A stretch of DNA of 64,000 nucleotides from positions 700,227-764,226 of the forward strand of contig NZ_LMHV01000043.1 of the NCBI RefSeq assembly GCF_001429725.1, in the 5' to 3' direction. The position numbers were made by a program, and so were the translations under genes. This stretch comes from Rhizobium sp. Root708 (lineage in GTDB: Bacteria > Pseudomonadota > Alphaproteobacteria > Rhizobiales > Rhizobiaceae). The notes beneath the pieces are model-generated. The model worked only from the letters and a program-made list of their open reading frames with translations, had not been told where the DNA came from and searched no databases. Below are positions 1-8,437 of the stretch, piece by piece; position 1 is the stretch's first letter; each line of letters begins with the position of its first letter.

Positions 1-393
1 TCCGATCCCACGATTATCTACGGTCTCTTCGGTGGAGACGGGAAGCCGGCCGACCGGCCGATCTACCAGTCCGACCTGAAGAAAGAGACGCCCTTCAACA
101 CCTACGTCATCAAGGGGCTGCCGCCGACGCCGATTGCCAACCCGGGGCGTGATGCGCTGGAGGCTGTTGCCAATCCCTGGAAGACGCAGGATCTCTATTT
201 CGTCGCCGACGGCACGGGCGGTCACGTTTTCGCGGCGACGCTCGAGGAGCACAATGCGAACGTCAAGCGTTGGCGCAAGCTCGAGGCTGACAAGGGCGCG
301 GATCCGAATATTGCCGTAGACGGCCAGCCAGACGGAACGGCGCCTGCGGAAACGCCGCCTGCACCGGCTCCGAAGAAAAAGAAAACCAACTGA
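1..393 (+). CDS. mltG: Endolytic murein transglycosylase MltG, C-terminal part (cut by window edge)
   Basis: The reading frame is open from base 1 and ends at a TGA at 391-393, so only the last 130 residues are present. MltG is an inner-membrane lytic transglycosylase that cuts nascent glycan strands and so sets their length. The visible part matches the end of the YceG/MltG domain: a DPTIIYGL segment, the NTYVIKGLPPTPIANPG motif, and the segment DLYFVADGTGGHVFA followed by a conserved NVKRWR. A low-complexity Pro/Ala/Lys tail follows, ending in lysines. yicC starts 14 bases downstream, so the two are probably cotranscribed. The catalytic glutamate lies upstream of the window and cannot be checked. 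Confidence 0.9.
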   Translation, partial: SDPTIIYGLFGGDGKPADRPIYQSDLKKETPFNTYVIKGLPPTPIANPGRDALEAVANPWKTQDLYFVADGTGGHVFAATLEEHNANVKRWRKLEADKGADPNIAVDGQPDGTAPAETPPAPAPKKKKTN

Positions 394-407
394 TTTCGGA
401 GGATCGA

Positions 408-1295
408 ATGGCTCTTCAGTCTATGACCGGTTTCGCGCGTCGTGAGGGCACGACGGGGCGCTGGCGCTGGGCCTGGGAGCTGCGCTCGGTCAATGGCAAG
501 GGGCTGGACGTAAGATTGCGGCTGCCGCCGGGCCTCGACAAGCTGGAGGCCGATGTGCGCCGGTTCGTCGGCGAACAGTTCAGCCGCGGCAACATGCAGG
601 TTTCGCTTTCCGTTTCCACCAGCGAGAACCGCCTGGAGACCGTCCTGAACCAGGAGGCGCTGGCGGCTGTTCTGTCCCTGCGCGACCAGCTGGGCGGCAT
701 CATCGATCCGGCGCCGCTGCAGCTTGATACACTGCTGTCGATCCGTGGGATCATCGACTTCCGCGAACCCGAAGATAGCGAAGACGCGATCGTACTGCGC
801 GACGCGGAAATCATGGATGGCTTGAAGGCGGCTTTGTCGGACCTTTGCCTCATGCGAGAAAGCGAAGGCAGCGCATTGGCGCGGGTGCTGCTGGATCACG
901 TCGCCACGATCGAGACCTTGACGCAGACCGTTGAGCGGGATCCGTCGCGCTCGACCGCCGAGATCGTCGCGAAGCTGTCGGCGCAGGTCGCGATGTTGAT
1001 GGAAAGCGCGAAAACGTTCGATCGCGACCGGCTTCACGCAGAAGCCGCACTGCTGGCGACGAAGGCGGATCTGCGCGAGGAAGTCGACCGCCTGAAGGCG
1101 CATGTCGCCGCGGCGCGCGATTTGCTCGCCAAGGGTGGCCCGGTCGGCCGCAAGCTGGATTTTCTTGCGCAAGAATTTAACCGCGAATCGAATACCATTT
1201 GCTCGAAATCGAATGCTGCCGCCGTAACCGCCGCCGGCATAGAGCTGAAGGTGGTCATCGACCAGTTCCGCGAGCAAGTTCAGAATTTGGAGTGA
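408..1295 (+). CDS. YicC/YloC family endoribonuclease
   Basis: The 295-residue protein begins with the family's diagnostic MTGFAR segment and ends with the conserved C-terminal block: FLAQEFNRESNTICSKS, then the helix that finishes EQVQNLE. YicC/YloC proteins are conserved bacterial RNases; the E. coli member is linked to small-RNA turnover and stationary-phase survival. The length is normal for the family. A GGAGG-type ribosome site sits just before the ATG at 408. The gene lies between mltG and gmk, its usual place in alphaproteobacteria. The family assignment is firm, but the RNA substrate here is not known. Confidence 0.9.
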   Translation: MALQSMTGFARREGTTGRWRWAWELRSVNGKGLDVRLRLPPGLDKLEADVRRFVGEQFSRGNMQVSLSVSTSENRLETVLNQEALAAVLSLRDQLGGIIDPAPLQLDTLLSIRGIIDFREPEDSEDAIVLRDAEIMDGLKAALSDLCLMRESEGSALARVLLDHVATIETLTQTVERDPSRSTAEIVAKLSAQVAMLMESAKTFDRDRLHAEAALLATKADLREEVDRLKAHVAAARDLLAKGGPVGRKLDFLAQEFNRESNTICSKSNAAAVTAAGIELKVVIDQFREQVQNLE

Positions 1296-1298
1296 AAC

Positions 1299-1964
1299 AT
1301 GAGCCCGGCTTCATCGAGTATGCCTATCAAGATCGCCCGACGCGGGCTGATGCTTGTTCTTTCTTCGCCGTCCGGTGCAGGCAAGTCGACCATTGCCGGC
1401 AATCTCCTGCGCGATGACCACAGCCTGGAAATCTCCATCAGCGTAACGACGAGAGCAAAGCGGCCGAGCGAGATCGCTGGCAAGCACTACCACTTCATCA
1501 CTGTTCCGCAGTTCGAGAGAATGCGTGACGCAGGTGATCTGCTGGAATGGGCGGAGGTCCACGGGAATTTCTATGGCACTCCCCGCGAGCCGGTCGAAGC
1601 CGCCATGGCCGATGGTCGCGACATGCTGTTCGATATCGACTGGCAGGGCGCGCTCCAACTGCAGGAGAAGATGAAGGCCGATATCGTCTCGATCTTCGTG
1701 CTGCCGCCGACGATGACCGAGCTTCAGTCACGGCTGCATCGTCGCGCCGAGGATTCGGAAGACGTCATCCGGACCCGGCTGCTGAACTCTCGTGCTGAAA
1801 TCGAGCGCTGGCGTGAATACGACTACGTCATCGTCAACGATGATCTGGACGAAGCCTTCCGCAATGTAAGCTGCATCGTCAATGCCGAGCGTGTCCGTCG
1901 CGACAGGCGTCACGGCCTGTTCGACTTCGTCAAGGGCCTGTTGACCGAAGAGCCAAATCTTTAA
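1299..1964 (+). CDS. gmk: Guanylate kinase
   Basis: The product converts GMP and ATP to GDP and ADP in the cytoplasm, a step of purine nucleotide salvage and synthesis. The 221-residue protein has the P-loop SSPSGAGKST near residue 27, the GMP-binding SVTTRAKRPSE segment near residue 50, and the DIDWQGALQ motif near residue 110. It starts three bases after the yicC stop, so the two genes are likely translated from one mRNA. An in-frame ATG seven codons later (1320) could also serve as the start. The gene ends facing rsmA on the other strand. Confidence 0.95.
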   Translation: MSPASSSMPIKIARRGLMLVLSSPSGAGKSTIAGNLLRDDHSLEISISVTTRAKRPSEIAGKHYHFITVPQFERMRDAGDLLEWAEVHGNFYGTPREPVEAAMADGRDMLFDIDWQGALQLQEKMKADIVSIFVLPPTMTELQSRLHRRAEDSEDVIRTRLLNSRAEIERWREYDYVIVNDDLDEAFRNVSCIVNAERVRRDRRHGLFDFVKGLLTEEPNL

Positions 1965-2001
1965 GCCGGTATCTTTGCTGATCAATCGCGCCTTATAGCT
2001 G

Positions 2002-2017
2002 CTGCCTCTAGAGGCAG
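2002..2017. repeat. Perfect 16-bp palindrome at the rsmA stop codon
   Basis: The sequence CTGCCTCTAGAGGCAG is fully self-complementary, and the rsmA stop codon (bases 2010-2008) lies inside it. It sits in the short convergent gap between gmk and rsmA. A hairpin here could mark the 3' end of either message, but no run of T follows on either strand, so it does not look like a standard intrinsic terminator. Confidence 0.5.
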
Positions 2018-2835
2018 TTGGCCAGACGTACGAATTCTTCCACGGAGAGCGTTTCTGCGCGGCGAGACGGGTCGATCTCTGCCTTGTTGAGCAACGTCTC
2101 CCCACCGAGCGGCTTGAGGCTCTGGCGCAGCATCTTGCGGCGTTGACCGAACGCCGCATGCGTCACCTTCTCGAGGTTGCCGACGGCGCACGGCGCAGGG
2201 TTCTCGTTCGGCGTCAGATGGACGACGGTCGAGGTAACTTTCGGCGGTGGCGTGAAGGCTTGCGGCGGGATGTCGAACGCCATACGCGCCGACGTGCGCC
2301 ATCCGCAGAGAACGCCGAGCCGGCCGTAGTGATCGTCGTCCTCGGTCGCGACGATACGCTCGCCGACTTCCTTCTGGAACATGAGCGTCAGCGAGTCCCA
2401 GAACGGGGGCCACTGCTTCGGCAGGATCCAGTTGACGAGAAGCTGCGTTCCGACATTGTAGGGGAGGTTGGCAATGATCTTGACCGGACCCTCCGACGCC
2501 ATCGCCTCGAAATCGGTCTTCAGCGCGTCACCCTCGATGACCTCCAGGCGTCCGGGGTAATGATCGGATATTTCCGCCAGAGCCGGCAGGCAGCGCGTAT
2601 CGCGCTCGACCGCAATGACCTTCTTGGCGCCGAGCGCCAGGATCGCTCGAGTCAGGCCGCCCGGGCCGGGACCCACCTCGAACACGGTCGCACCCTCCAG
2701 GGAGCCCGCCGTGCGCGCAACCTTCTGGGTAAGATTGAGATCGAGCAGGAAGTTTTGCCCCAGAGCCTTGCGGGCGTCGAGCCCATGCCGCTGAATGACG
2801 TCACGAAGTGGCGGAAGCCCGTCCAGAGCCGCCAT
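2008..2835 (-). CDS. rsmA: 16S rRNA (adenine1518-N6/adenine1519-N6)-dimethyltransferase RsmA (KsgA)
   Basis: RsmA dimethylates two adjacent adenines near the 3' end of 16S rRNA during small-subunit assembly, using S-adenosylmethionine. The 275-residue protein shows the family order: GQNFLLD near residue 26, the SAM-binding VFEVGPGPGGLT loop near residue 50, and the catalytic NLPYNVGT motif near residue 123. Its ATG overlaps the pdxA stop codon by one base (TGATG), which indicates translational coupling. It is the last gene of the lptF-lptG-lptD-surA-pdxA-rsmA run, the normal neighbourhood in alphaproteobacteria. Confidence 0.95.
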   Translation of the reverse strand: MAALDGLPPLRDVIQRHGLDARKALGQNFLLDLNLTQKVARTAGSLEGATVFEVGPGPGGLTRAILALGAKKVIAVERDTRCLPALAEISDHYPGRLEVIEGDALKTDFEAMASEGPVKIIANLPYNVGTQLLVNWILPKQWPPFWDSLTLMFQKEVGERIVATEDDDHYGRLGVLCGWRTSARMAFDIPPQAFTPPPKVTSTVVHLTPNENPAPCAVGNLEKVTHAAFGQRRKMLRQSLKPLGGETLLNKAEIDPSRRAETLSVEEFVRLANCL

Positions 2836-3860
2836 CAGTGGCGGCCCTCTACGACCCGTCCGAGATGCGCAGCAAGCTTCAGCGCGGCAACGAGGCTGCT
2901 GTCCTTGGCAAGGCCCTTGCCGGCAATGCCGAAGGCCGTGCCGTGATCGGGGGATGTCCGAATGAAAGGAAGCCCCAGCGTGACGTTGACGGCGTCATCG
3001 AAACCCAGCGCCTTGGCGGGAATGAGAGCCTGATCGTGATACATGCACACCGCGACGTCGTAACGCTCGCGGGCGGAATCGTGGAACATCGTATCTGCGG
3101 GCAGGGGACCGATGGCGTCTATGCCCTCGGATCGCAGAAACTGCACCGCGGGTCTGACGATAGTCTCATCTTCCCGTCCGATCGTGCCGTCTTCGCCGGC
3201 ATGTGGATTGAGGCCAGCGACAGCGAGGCGCGGATTGGCGATGCCAAAGCGTTCCTTGAGGTCGGTATGCGCAATCCGGCAGGTTTCGATGATACTTTCT
3301 GCGGTCAGCGCCTGCGGCACATCCTTGATCGGAACGTGGATCGTCACCGGAATGGCTCGCAGTTTCGGTCCGGCAAGCATCATGACCGGCGTGATCGGTT
3401 TGCCGGTCTCCCGGCTCGCAAGCTCGGCCAGGAATTCCGTATGTCCGGGGAAGCGGAAGCCGCTCTCGTAGAGTACCGACTTGGCGATCGGATTGGTAAC
3501 CACGCCGAGTGCGTCGCCTGCGATCGTCAGCGAAACAGCCTTCTCGATGGCGGCAATCGTTCCCTTTGCTGTCGCGACATGGGCCTCGCCAGCCGCGACG
3601 TCGACGCCAGCGGCGATCGGCAGGACCGGGAGCGTGTCAGGAAACAACGCACCAGCCTCGTCACAAGTCGCCTCGCGGATCGAAACGGAAATCTCAAGCT
3701 GTCTGGCGCGCGCGGCGAGAACGTCAGGATCGCCGATGAAAATGAATGTCGGCAAGCCAAGCTCGCGCCTGCGAGCCCAGGCCATCAATGTCACATCTGG
3801 GCCGATACCGGCAGGATCGCCTTGCGTAAGGGCTAGTGGCCGCGAAAAGGGAACGGTCAT
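2835..3860 (-). CDS. pdxA: 4-hydroxythreonine-4-phosphate dehydrogenase PdxA
   Basis: PdxA oxidises 4-phosphohydroxy-L-threonine in the DXP-dependent pathway to pyridoxal 5'-phosphate. The 341-residue protein opens with LALTQGDPAGIGPD, which binds substrate. It contains the metal-ligand histidine region HVPIKDVP near residue 180, the GLNPHAGEDG loop near residue 225, and the HDQALIPAKAL segment near residue 276. The stop is coupled to rsmA downstream and the start lies six bases after the surA stop, so the three genes are probably one transcription unit. Confidence 0.95.
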   Translation of the reverse strand: MTVPFSRPLALTQGDPAGIGPDVTLMAWARRRELGLPTFIFIGDPDVLAARARQLEISVSIREATCDEAGALFPDTLPVLPIAAGVDVAAGEAHVATAKGTIAAIEKAVSLTIAGDALGVVTNPIAKSVLYESGFRFPGHTEFLAELASRETGKPITPVMMLAGPKLRAIPVTIHVPIKDVPQALTAESIIETCRIAHTDLKERFGIANPRLAVAGLNPHAGEDGTIGREDETIVRPAVQFLRSEGIDAIGPLPADTMFHDSARERYDVAVCMYHDQALIPAKALGFDDAVNVTLGLPFIRTSPDHGTAFGIAGKGLAKDSSLVAALKLAAHLGRVVEGRH

Positions 3861-3866
3861 GGAGCC

Positions 3867-4817
3867 TCAGGGGCGCAGAATCTGCGCCTTTTTGCGCAGT
3901 TCTTCCAGATATTTCGTGGAGTTTTCGTTTTCCGGAGCCGCGTTCTTGCCCTTCGCGCTGTTCAGATCTTCTTGACGGAAGACCATCTCAGCGGCCTGGT
4001 CGTCGGAAACCTGGCGCTGACTGCAGATGCCGAGATACTCGACGCCCTTGTCGGTCACGCGTGTGCCTGTCGTGTTGCCCTTGGCCTGTTCGACGAGCGG
4101 CTTCCACTCAGGCGGAAGTTCCGGGGCAAGCATTCGCCCAAGTTCGCGCACGGAAACATCGCGCATTGTCGCGGCGAAGACCTTCGCCTGCTCACAGCCC
4201 GGATACTTCGAGCGCGACGCTTCAGCTTCGCTCTTGCGCTTTCCGACGATGCCCTTCTTGTTCGCTGGCACCACGAAAATCACCTGCTGCAGGATATACT
4301 CGGTGGTTTCGGGCTTCTGCTTGTTGTTCTGCATCATGCGCGAGACGAGGTCGGCGTTCGACATCTTGCTGGACGAGCCATAGCGGGCGTTGACAAGGCG
4401 AGGCCAGCTCATCTGCACGGCGATGAATGCCTTGAAATGTTCGACACCCACGCCCGACTGGTTCAGAATCTGCGTCATCTGCGCAGTCGTCAGCTTGTTA
4501 CCCGACGAGAAGCGGGCAAAGGAGGCGTCGACATCATCCTTGGAAACAGACATGCGCACGCGGGAAATTTCCTGCTGCTTCAATGTCTGCTCGATAAGTT
4601 GCTCTTCAGCAGCCTTGCCGTCGGCCTTCTGATGTTGAAGACGAAGAAAGGCCTGACGCTTGGCGACATCGCCGCTGGTGATTGCCGTGCCGTTGACCAC
4701 GACCTTGACTTCGCTTGCGGCGAGAGCCTTGCCTGCCTGCGGTGCAACCAAAGCCGCCAGCATCGTAAACGCCACGGCTGCGAATGCCGTTTTGACGGAC
4801 TTTCCAGCGTCAATCAT
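3867..4817 (-). CDS. surA: SurA-like periplasmic chaperone/peptidylprolyl isomerase
   Basis: The 316-residue protein starts with a signal sequence: lysine, then a hydrophobic stretch rich in Ala/Val/Leu, then a cleavage region near AASEVKV. It continues with a SurA N-terminal domain (VNGTAITSGDVAKRQAF) and one parvulin-like region near residues 170-270. SurA escorts outer-membrane beta-barrels, including LptD, through the periplasm. Lying directly after lptD fits that job. It is shorter than the 430-residue E. coli SurA and appears to keep only one parvulin-like region, as is usual in rhizobia. Whether that region has isomerase activity is not clear from sequence. Confidence 0.85.
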   Translation of the reverse strand: MIDAGKSVKTAFAAVAFTMLAALVAPQAGKALAASEVKVVVNGTAITSGDVAKRQAFLRLQHQKADGKAAEEQLIEQTLKQQEISRVRMSVSKDDVDASFARFSSGNKLTTAQMTQILNQSGVGVEHFKAFIAVQMSWPRLVNARYGSSSKMSNADLVSRMMQNNKQKPETTEYILQQVIFVVPANKKGIVGKRKSEAEASRSKYPGCEQAKVFAATMRDVSVRELGRMLAPELPPEWKPLVEQAKGNTTGTRVTDKGVEYLGICSQRQVSDDQAAEMVFRQEDLNSAKGKNAAPENENSTKYLEELRKKAQILRP

Positions 4818-4953
4818 CTATTATCGACCCTTCCCATTGACGCGGCTTTCGAGAGCCACGCTCATACCTTATCGAGACGAAGCGGCATTGCTGCACACGA
4901 TCGATCCAGCATATGCCCCATAAGTCGGCTAGCGACAATGTCCTGCATAGCCA

Positions 4954-4986
4954 TACGGCGAAAGAAAGGCCCTTTCTTTCGCCGTA
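4954..4986. repeat. Perfect 33-nt palindrome between lptD and surA
   Basis: Two 16-base arms flank a single central C: the left arm (4954-4969) reads TACGGCGAAAGAAAGG and the right arm (4971-4986) is its exact reverse complement. It lies 11 bases downstream of the lptD stop and about 140 bases before the surA start. On the minus strand the transcript would form a very strong hairpin. No T-run follows, so attenuation, RNA processing or mRNA protection between the two genes seems more likely than full termination. Confidence 0.7.
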
Positions 4987-4997
4987 GGTCAAAACAA

Positions 4998-7349
4998 CTA
5001 GTAGATGCTTGTGTTTGCGACGTCGCCCGAGCCGAGGTTCAGGTCGCCGAGAGTGCGGAACGTCAGCTTCGCGCCGATCGTCCAGTCGCTTGCCGACTCG
5101 TCGCTCAAGTCACGCTTGTCGGTATAGGCGATCGTGAAGATCGTGCACTCGTCCTCATAGGAGAGACCGACCATCTGGCGGCTTACGACGTTGTTGTGCA
5201 AGTCGTAGGCGACGCCACCGAAGATGGACCAATAGTCCTTGAACTTGACGGTCGCTCGTGCCTGAACTTCGTCGTTGTCTGTGGTGAAGCCGTATTCAGG
5301 CTGCGCCGAAACGTGCGTGTAGAGAAGTTGGCTCTGGAACACGTCCGTCTGGAAGCCGGCCGTCAGATCACCTCGACGCAGATCGAAGCTCTTTTCGTCA
5401 AGCCGGTAGGATGCCGCGAAGGCAAAGCCCTGCGGGGTCTCGATGCCACCAAGCCCGACATAGTCGGAGCGGGTGTTTTCAAGCCCGGAATCAGCGCCGA
5501 CATTGACGAGGTCGGAGGTGTCGAACGAGTTCTGGCCGCCAAGCTGGTAGGACTGCCCGAAGATGCCGTGCAGCTTGTAGCCGTTGTCGAACGTGCCGGT
5601 GTACTGGATGCCGACGTTCGCGCGGGTGCCGCCTTCGATACGGTCATAGCCGGAGAACTTGTCGCGCTCGAAAAGGTTGGTCGCGTCGAAAACGAAGCTC
5701 TGTGCGTCTTCGTTCGGCAGGGCGCCGGCCAGCGATTCGTTCGGACGCGCATAGACCTGGACGATCGGCTCGAACAGGTGCGTGCTGTTCTCAGTCGTTG
5801 CGAGGATCGGATAACGCATCTCGAGACCGGCGGTAATCATGCCACGTGTGGCCGCATCGCCGGTATCGTAGTCACCACCGTAAGAGAACCCGGAAATCGA
5901 ATTCGGATTGTCCATGTTGAGTGCGATCGCGTCACCACGGGCCGCAAGCAACGGTGTGATCAGAACGCCTGCGGGGGTCACGAAGGTACGCTTCCACTCA
6001 AGCTCACCGGTGAGGCGCGACGTTTGCCCCTGCAAACCGCGGAAGCGGTCGAAACCCGCGACGTCGTATGCATCATCGTGCGTACGCGAGATATTCGTGA
6101 AGTTGATATTCCCGGAAAGCTCGCCGCCGGCCAGAGGCTGTGGCGCGACGAAGTGATAGTCCATGACAGGATAGACGATCGCCTGCTGCTTTTCAGCAAC
6201 GTTCGCCGGGTCTGCATCCTGGACGTCGAAGTAGAACGAACGCAGGTCGAAGTAGTTACGCGTCCCAAGACCGGTCAGGTAGACCTGGTTGGTATGCGTC
6301 GTTTGGTTCAGACCCTTCAACTCGTACGTACGAGAGAAGTTGTTGTCGCTCTGCACCATGACGTCCCAGCCGAACGTCCAGCGCGGATTGATCTTGAACT
6401 CCGCCTTGGAGGCAACGACGCCGCGGAAATCGTTCTCGGCATCGCTCGTTCCGTCCGTGAACTTATCGCGGCTCATCTGATCGATGCCGGCAATGCGCAA
6501 TGTATGCGTACCGTTCTCGAAGCGCTGACGGAACTCGGTATCGAGCAGGAAGCCCTGGGTCGTGTAGCCGGTTCCCGTGACAGTCGCGTCCATGCTCGGC
6601 GATATCACGTAGTAATACGGGACGGAGACGCCGAATCCGAGGTTCTGCGCCGAGCTGTAGCTCGGGAACAGGAAGCCGGACTTTCTCTTGACGGTATTAT
6701 CAGGCACTTCCAGCCACGGCACATACGCGATCGGATGTCCGAGAAGCTCCAGACGGGCTCTCTCCAGGCGAATCGTGTGCTTCTCGCCGTTCTGAATGAC
6801 GCGCTCCGCCTTCACCTGCCAGAAAGGCGGCTTCTGCGGGTTTTCCGCGCAAGGCAGACAGGCGGTGTAGACGCCCTTGTTCAGGATCATCTGCGTGCTG
6901 CTGACGCGCTCGCCGCTCTCTGCAACGAGGCGGGTGTTATCAGCCGTCTCGATGCGCAGCGAATTGATGAACCCGTTGGCGAAATCGTCCGTGACGTCGA
7001 GCTTATCCGCATACATGCGGTTACCGTCGGGGCTGACGAGCTCGACATTTCCGAGCGCCATCAACCGGCCGGTCTTCTGATTATATTCGACGCGCTGCGA
7101 CACCATCTTATAGCCGGCGTAGTTGATCTGTACGCCGCCGATGGCGGAAACGATTTCCGCGTCCTTGTTGTAGACAAGCTCATTGGCCGAAAGAAGCATC
7201 TTCGCTTCTGCCGGAACGTTTGGCTTTATGTTTTGTAAAGCGTCCTGTGCGAATGCCACCGGAACGCTGCAAGTATAGGTACTCAGTGCTACGCCTGCTA
7301 ACAGGGCAACCAACTGCTTACGAACAATCTTGCGGTTGCCTGCCGCCAC
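4998..7349 (-). CDS. lptD: LPS-assembly protein LptD (OstA/Imp)
   Basis: LptD is the outer-membrane beta-barrel that, with the lipoprotein LptE, inserts lipopolysaccharide into the outer leaflet. I place the start at the GTG at 7349, which overlaps the lptG stop (TAGTG). This leaves a clean signal peptide ending near VPVAFAQ. The open frame reaches back to 7415 but would then need an unlikely N-terminal extension. The mature protein has an OstA/LptA-like jellyroll near residues 50-170 and then the barrel domain. A CLPC pair near residue 165 and a DEC cysteine near the C terminus could form the disulphides known in LptD. Length is 783 residues, normal for the family. Confidence 0.92.
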   Translation of the reverse strand: MAAGNRKIVRKQLVALLAGVALSTYTCSVPVAFAQDALQNIKPNVPAEAKMLLSANELVYNKDAEIVSAIGGVQINYAGYKMVSQRVEYNQKTGRLMALGNVELVSPDGNRMYADKLDVTDDFANGFINSLRIETADNTRLVAESGERVSSTQMILNKGVYTACLPCAENPQKPPFWQVKAERVIQNGEKHTIRLERARLELLGHPIAYVPWLEVPDNTVKRKSGFLFPSYSSAQNLGFGVSVPYYYVISPSMDATVTGTGYTTQGFLLDTEFRQRFENGTHTLRIAGIDQMSRDKFTDGTSDAENDFRGVVASKAEFKINPRWTFGWDVMVQSDNNFSRTYELKGLNQTTHTNQVYLTGLGTRNYFDLRSFYFDVQDADPANVAEKQQAIVYPVMDYHFVAPQPLAGGELSGNINFTNISRTHDDAYDVAGFDRFRGLQGQTSRLTGELEWKRTFVTPAGVLITPLLAARGDAIALNMDNPNSISGFSYGGDYDTGDAATRGMITAGLEMRYPILATTENSTHLFEPIVQVYARPNESLAGALPNEDAQSFVFDATNLFERDKFSGYDRIEGGTRANVGIQYTGTFDNGYKLHGIFGQSYQLGGQNSFDTSDLVNVGADSGLENTRSDYVGLGGIETPQGFAFAASYRLDEKSFDLRRGDLTAGFQTDVFQSQLLYTHVSAQPEYGFTTDNDEVQARATVKFKDYWSIFGGVAYDLHNNVVSRQMVGLSYEDECTIFTIAYTDKRDLSDESASDWTIGAKLTFRTLGDLNLGSGDVANTSIY

Positions 7350-8437
7350 TAGCCATCCTCCTGATGAAGCAGAATTGTTGCACCCAGAGCCAAGGCGACG
7401 ATGACCGGAATCCACGTCGCCACGAAAGGCGGGACAACCCCACTGCTTCCGAATGCTTTTACAAGCACGGTGACCACATAAAGCACGAAGCCTGACAGGA
7501 TTCCACCTAGAATCACTGACCTCGATTGGTTGAACCGGCTAAATTTTAGGGACACTGTTGCAGCAATGAGAGTCATCGCCACGAGCAGCAACGGCTGCGA
7601 CAACAGAGAGTGGAATTGAGTCTCCAGAGCCTTGGTCGGAATCCCGAAGGATTTCGCGATTTCGATTCGGCGGGAGAGATCAAAAAAGCCAATGGTTTCA
7701 GGGTTGGTAAGCCGCTGTTGGATGAAGTCCTGTTTCAAATTGGTGCGAACCCGCACCTCATCCTTGCGACTTGCTATTTCACCTGGCCGACGCTCGACAA
7801 CGTTCTTAAGAAGCCAGTAACCATCTTCCAATTTTGCGGTCGCCGCGTCCTGTCTCAGAATGATGTGCGCGCCCGAATCGAAGTGTACGAATACGGCATC
7901 CACGAGCATCGTTCCGTCGTCGACAACGCTGTGCGCGCCGATGACGACATCGTCGTCCTTGCTGATCTGGCGGATCCACGGCACCTGCGGAGCGCTGGTG
8001 GCAGCGCCGTTGTCGCCACGCCAGTTGCTTTCCACTTGAGCTGCCTGTCGCTGTCCCCAAGCGGCCAGCGGATTGAGCGCTGCGATCACGCCGAGCCCGA
8101 GGAAAAACGCGCCGGCTATGAACGGCGACATGAATTGCCAAACAGAAATGCCGGCGGCACGGGTCACGACGAGTTCGTACTTGCGGTTCAGACCGATGAG
8201 CACGGTCATGCCGACAAACAGCGCAATGAACGGCACGGTCTGTTGCAGAATAAGCGGGAGGCGGACCGCGGTCATCAGAAGGCCACCGGCGACCGTATAG
8301 CCCGGAAGGCTGGCCATGCGGCTTGCCGTCTCACTGAAATCGACGAGGAACACGATCCCGGTCACGCCGAGGAAAAACCAGACGGTCGTCGATATGTAAC
8401 GGCGAAAAAAATAACGGCCGAGCGTTCCGAAGATCAT
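7349..8437 (-). CDS. lptG: LPS export ABC transporter permease LptG
   Basis: LptG is one of the two inner-membrane permeases (with LptF) of the LptB2FG transporter that lifts LPS out of the inner membrane. The protein has the YjgP/YjgQ architecture: TM segments near the N terminus (YISTTVWFFLGVTGIVFLVDF), a periplasmic beta-jellyroll region, and three closing TM segments near residues 270-360. I choose the ATG at 8437, which overlaps the lptF stop (ATGA), over an upstream in-frame start at 8497 that would add a basic non-homologous tail. Length is 362 residues. Confidence 0.92.
   Translation of the reverse strand: MIFGTLGRYFFRRYISTTVWFFLGVTGIVFLVDFSETASRMASLPGYTVAGGLLMTAVRLPLILQQTVPFIALFVGMTVLIGLNRKYELVVTRAAGISVWQFMSPFIAGAFFLGLGVIAALNPLAAWGQRQAAQVESNWRGDNGAATSAPQVPWIRQISKDDDVVIGAHSVVDDGTMLVDAVFVHFDSGAHIILRQDAATAKLEDGYWLLKNVVERRPGEIASRKDEVRVRTNLKQDFIQQRLTNPETIGFFDLSRRIEIAKSFGIPTKALETQFHSLLSQPLLLVAMTLIAATVSLKFSRFNQSRSVILGGILSGFVLYVVTVLVKAFGSSGVVPPFVATWIPVIVALALGATILLHQEDG

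Noticed and set aside
222..1277. A 351-codon minus-strand frame opposite the mltG end and yicC
   Set aside because: Opposes two clearly coding genes, and the product is arginine/alanine-rich without any domain.
2143..3836. Two long plus-strand frames opposite rsmA and pdxA
   Set aside because: Both are complementary shadows of well-recognised enzymes.
3972..7238. A 1,088-codon plus-strand frame opposite lptD and surA
   Set aside because: It is the antisense shadow of two well-supported genes with high-GC codon bias, has no recognisable domain and lacks a start with a ribosome site.
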